Source: Sulfurovum sp.
Lineage (GTDB): Bacteria; Campylobacterota; Campylobacteria; Campylobacterales; Sulfurovaceae
Assembly (NCBI GenBank): GCA_027066595.1
Contig: JAMONG010000268.1
Span: forward strand, 1 to 5,755
Reading direction: 5' to 3'
DNA length: 5,755 bases
The translations under genes and the position numbers were made by a program. How positions within the stretch are numbered: position 1 is the first letter of the stretch; each line of letters begins with the position of its first letter. The notes under the pieces are model-generated. The model did no database searches, had not been told where the DNA came from, and saw only the letters and a program-made list of their open reading frames with translations. This document shows positions 5,577 through 5,755 of the stretch, piece after piece.

Positions 5577-5755
5577 ATGACACAATTTGATAACGTAGCA
5601 GTAGAATTAGCAGGCAATAGTTATTTTGATGGAGCAGTCACAAGTAGAACAGTAAAATTTGCGGATGGCTCTAAAAAAACTTTAGGATTTATGTTGCCTG
5701 GGGAGTATGAATTTGGTACGGATGCAGCAGAAGTTATGGAGATAACTTCAGGGAG
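5577..5755 (+). CDS. ppnP: Pyrimidine/purine nucleoside phosphorylase PpnP (DUF1255), N-terminal part
   Basis: PpnP (formerly YaiE) is a small cytoplasmic cupin-fold enzyme that phosphorolyses several nucleosides to free base and ribose 1-phosphate. The visible 59 residues align with E. coli PpnP through NSYFDG (E. coli NEYFSG), the GFMLPGEYEFGT strand (E. coli GVMVEGEYTFST) and EVMEITSG (E. coli EMTVISG). The N-terminus is about 9 residues longer than in E. coli. The ATG at 5577 has GAGGA at 5565-5569, 7 nt upstream. An ATG at 5570 opens only a 6-codon frame. The gene runs off the window; about the last 40-45 residues are missing. It is divergent from the glycosyltransferase gene with a 99-bp shared upstream region. 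Confidence 0.92.
   Translation, partial: MTQFDNVAVELAGNSYFDGAVTSRTVKFADGSKKTLGFMLPGEYEFGTDAAEVMEITSG

Overview
The window reads as a chromosomal segment from a member of the Campylobacterota (formerly Epsilonproteobacteria), perhaps a Sulfurovum- or Sulfurimonas-like marine lineage. The basis is recognition of protein families, not a search. The malate:quinone oxidoreductase is of the short Campylobacter type (about 450 residues, no long N-terminal extension), and it lies beside a type II citrate synthase. Base composition is moderately AT-rich.

Layout, left to right. Positions 1-966 (+) hold the C-terminal 321 residues of a class I ribonucleotide reductase large subunit (nrdA). It is followed one base later by a 62-codon AT-rich gene with FlbD-like spacing of conserved positions (968-1156, +). 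Positions 1157-1640 are an AT-rich stretch with no confident gene. It holds a possible remnant of a small membrane protein on the minus strand, an imperfect hairpin, and a pair of inverted GTAG-hairpin repeats with the structure of a REPIN (1493-1599). From 5477 down to 1641 three minus-strand genes follow one another: a GT-B glycosyltransferase, malate:quinone oxidoreductase (mqo) and citrate synthase (gltA). At the right edge, divergent from the glycosyltransferase, is the start of ppnP (nucleoside phosphorylase, 5577 onward, +), cut by the window end.

Functionally, mqo and gltA work together. Mqo oxidises malate to oxaloacetate and passes electrons to the quinone pool, and citrate synthase condenses that oxaloacetate with acetyl-CoA. 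NrdA and PpnP belong to nucleotide metabolism. The glycosyltransferase is the odd member, separated from mqo by only 2 bp.

The two most interesting signals are regulatory or repetitive. First, a 19-bp element (TACACAGATATTC-T/A-ACACA) lies at the same distance from a TATAAT-like box upstream of both the glycosyltransferase-mqo pair and gltA, which suggests co-regulation by an unidentified factor. Second, the REPIN-like pair downstream of gltA shows a compensatory base-pair change between its two stems. A shift in codon use about 125 bases before the end of nrdA may also mark a recombination junction.
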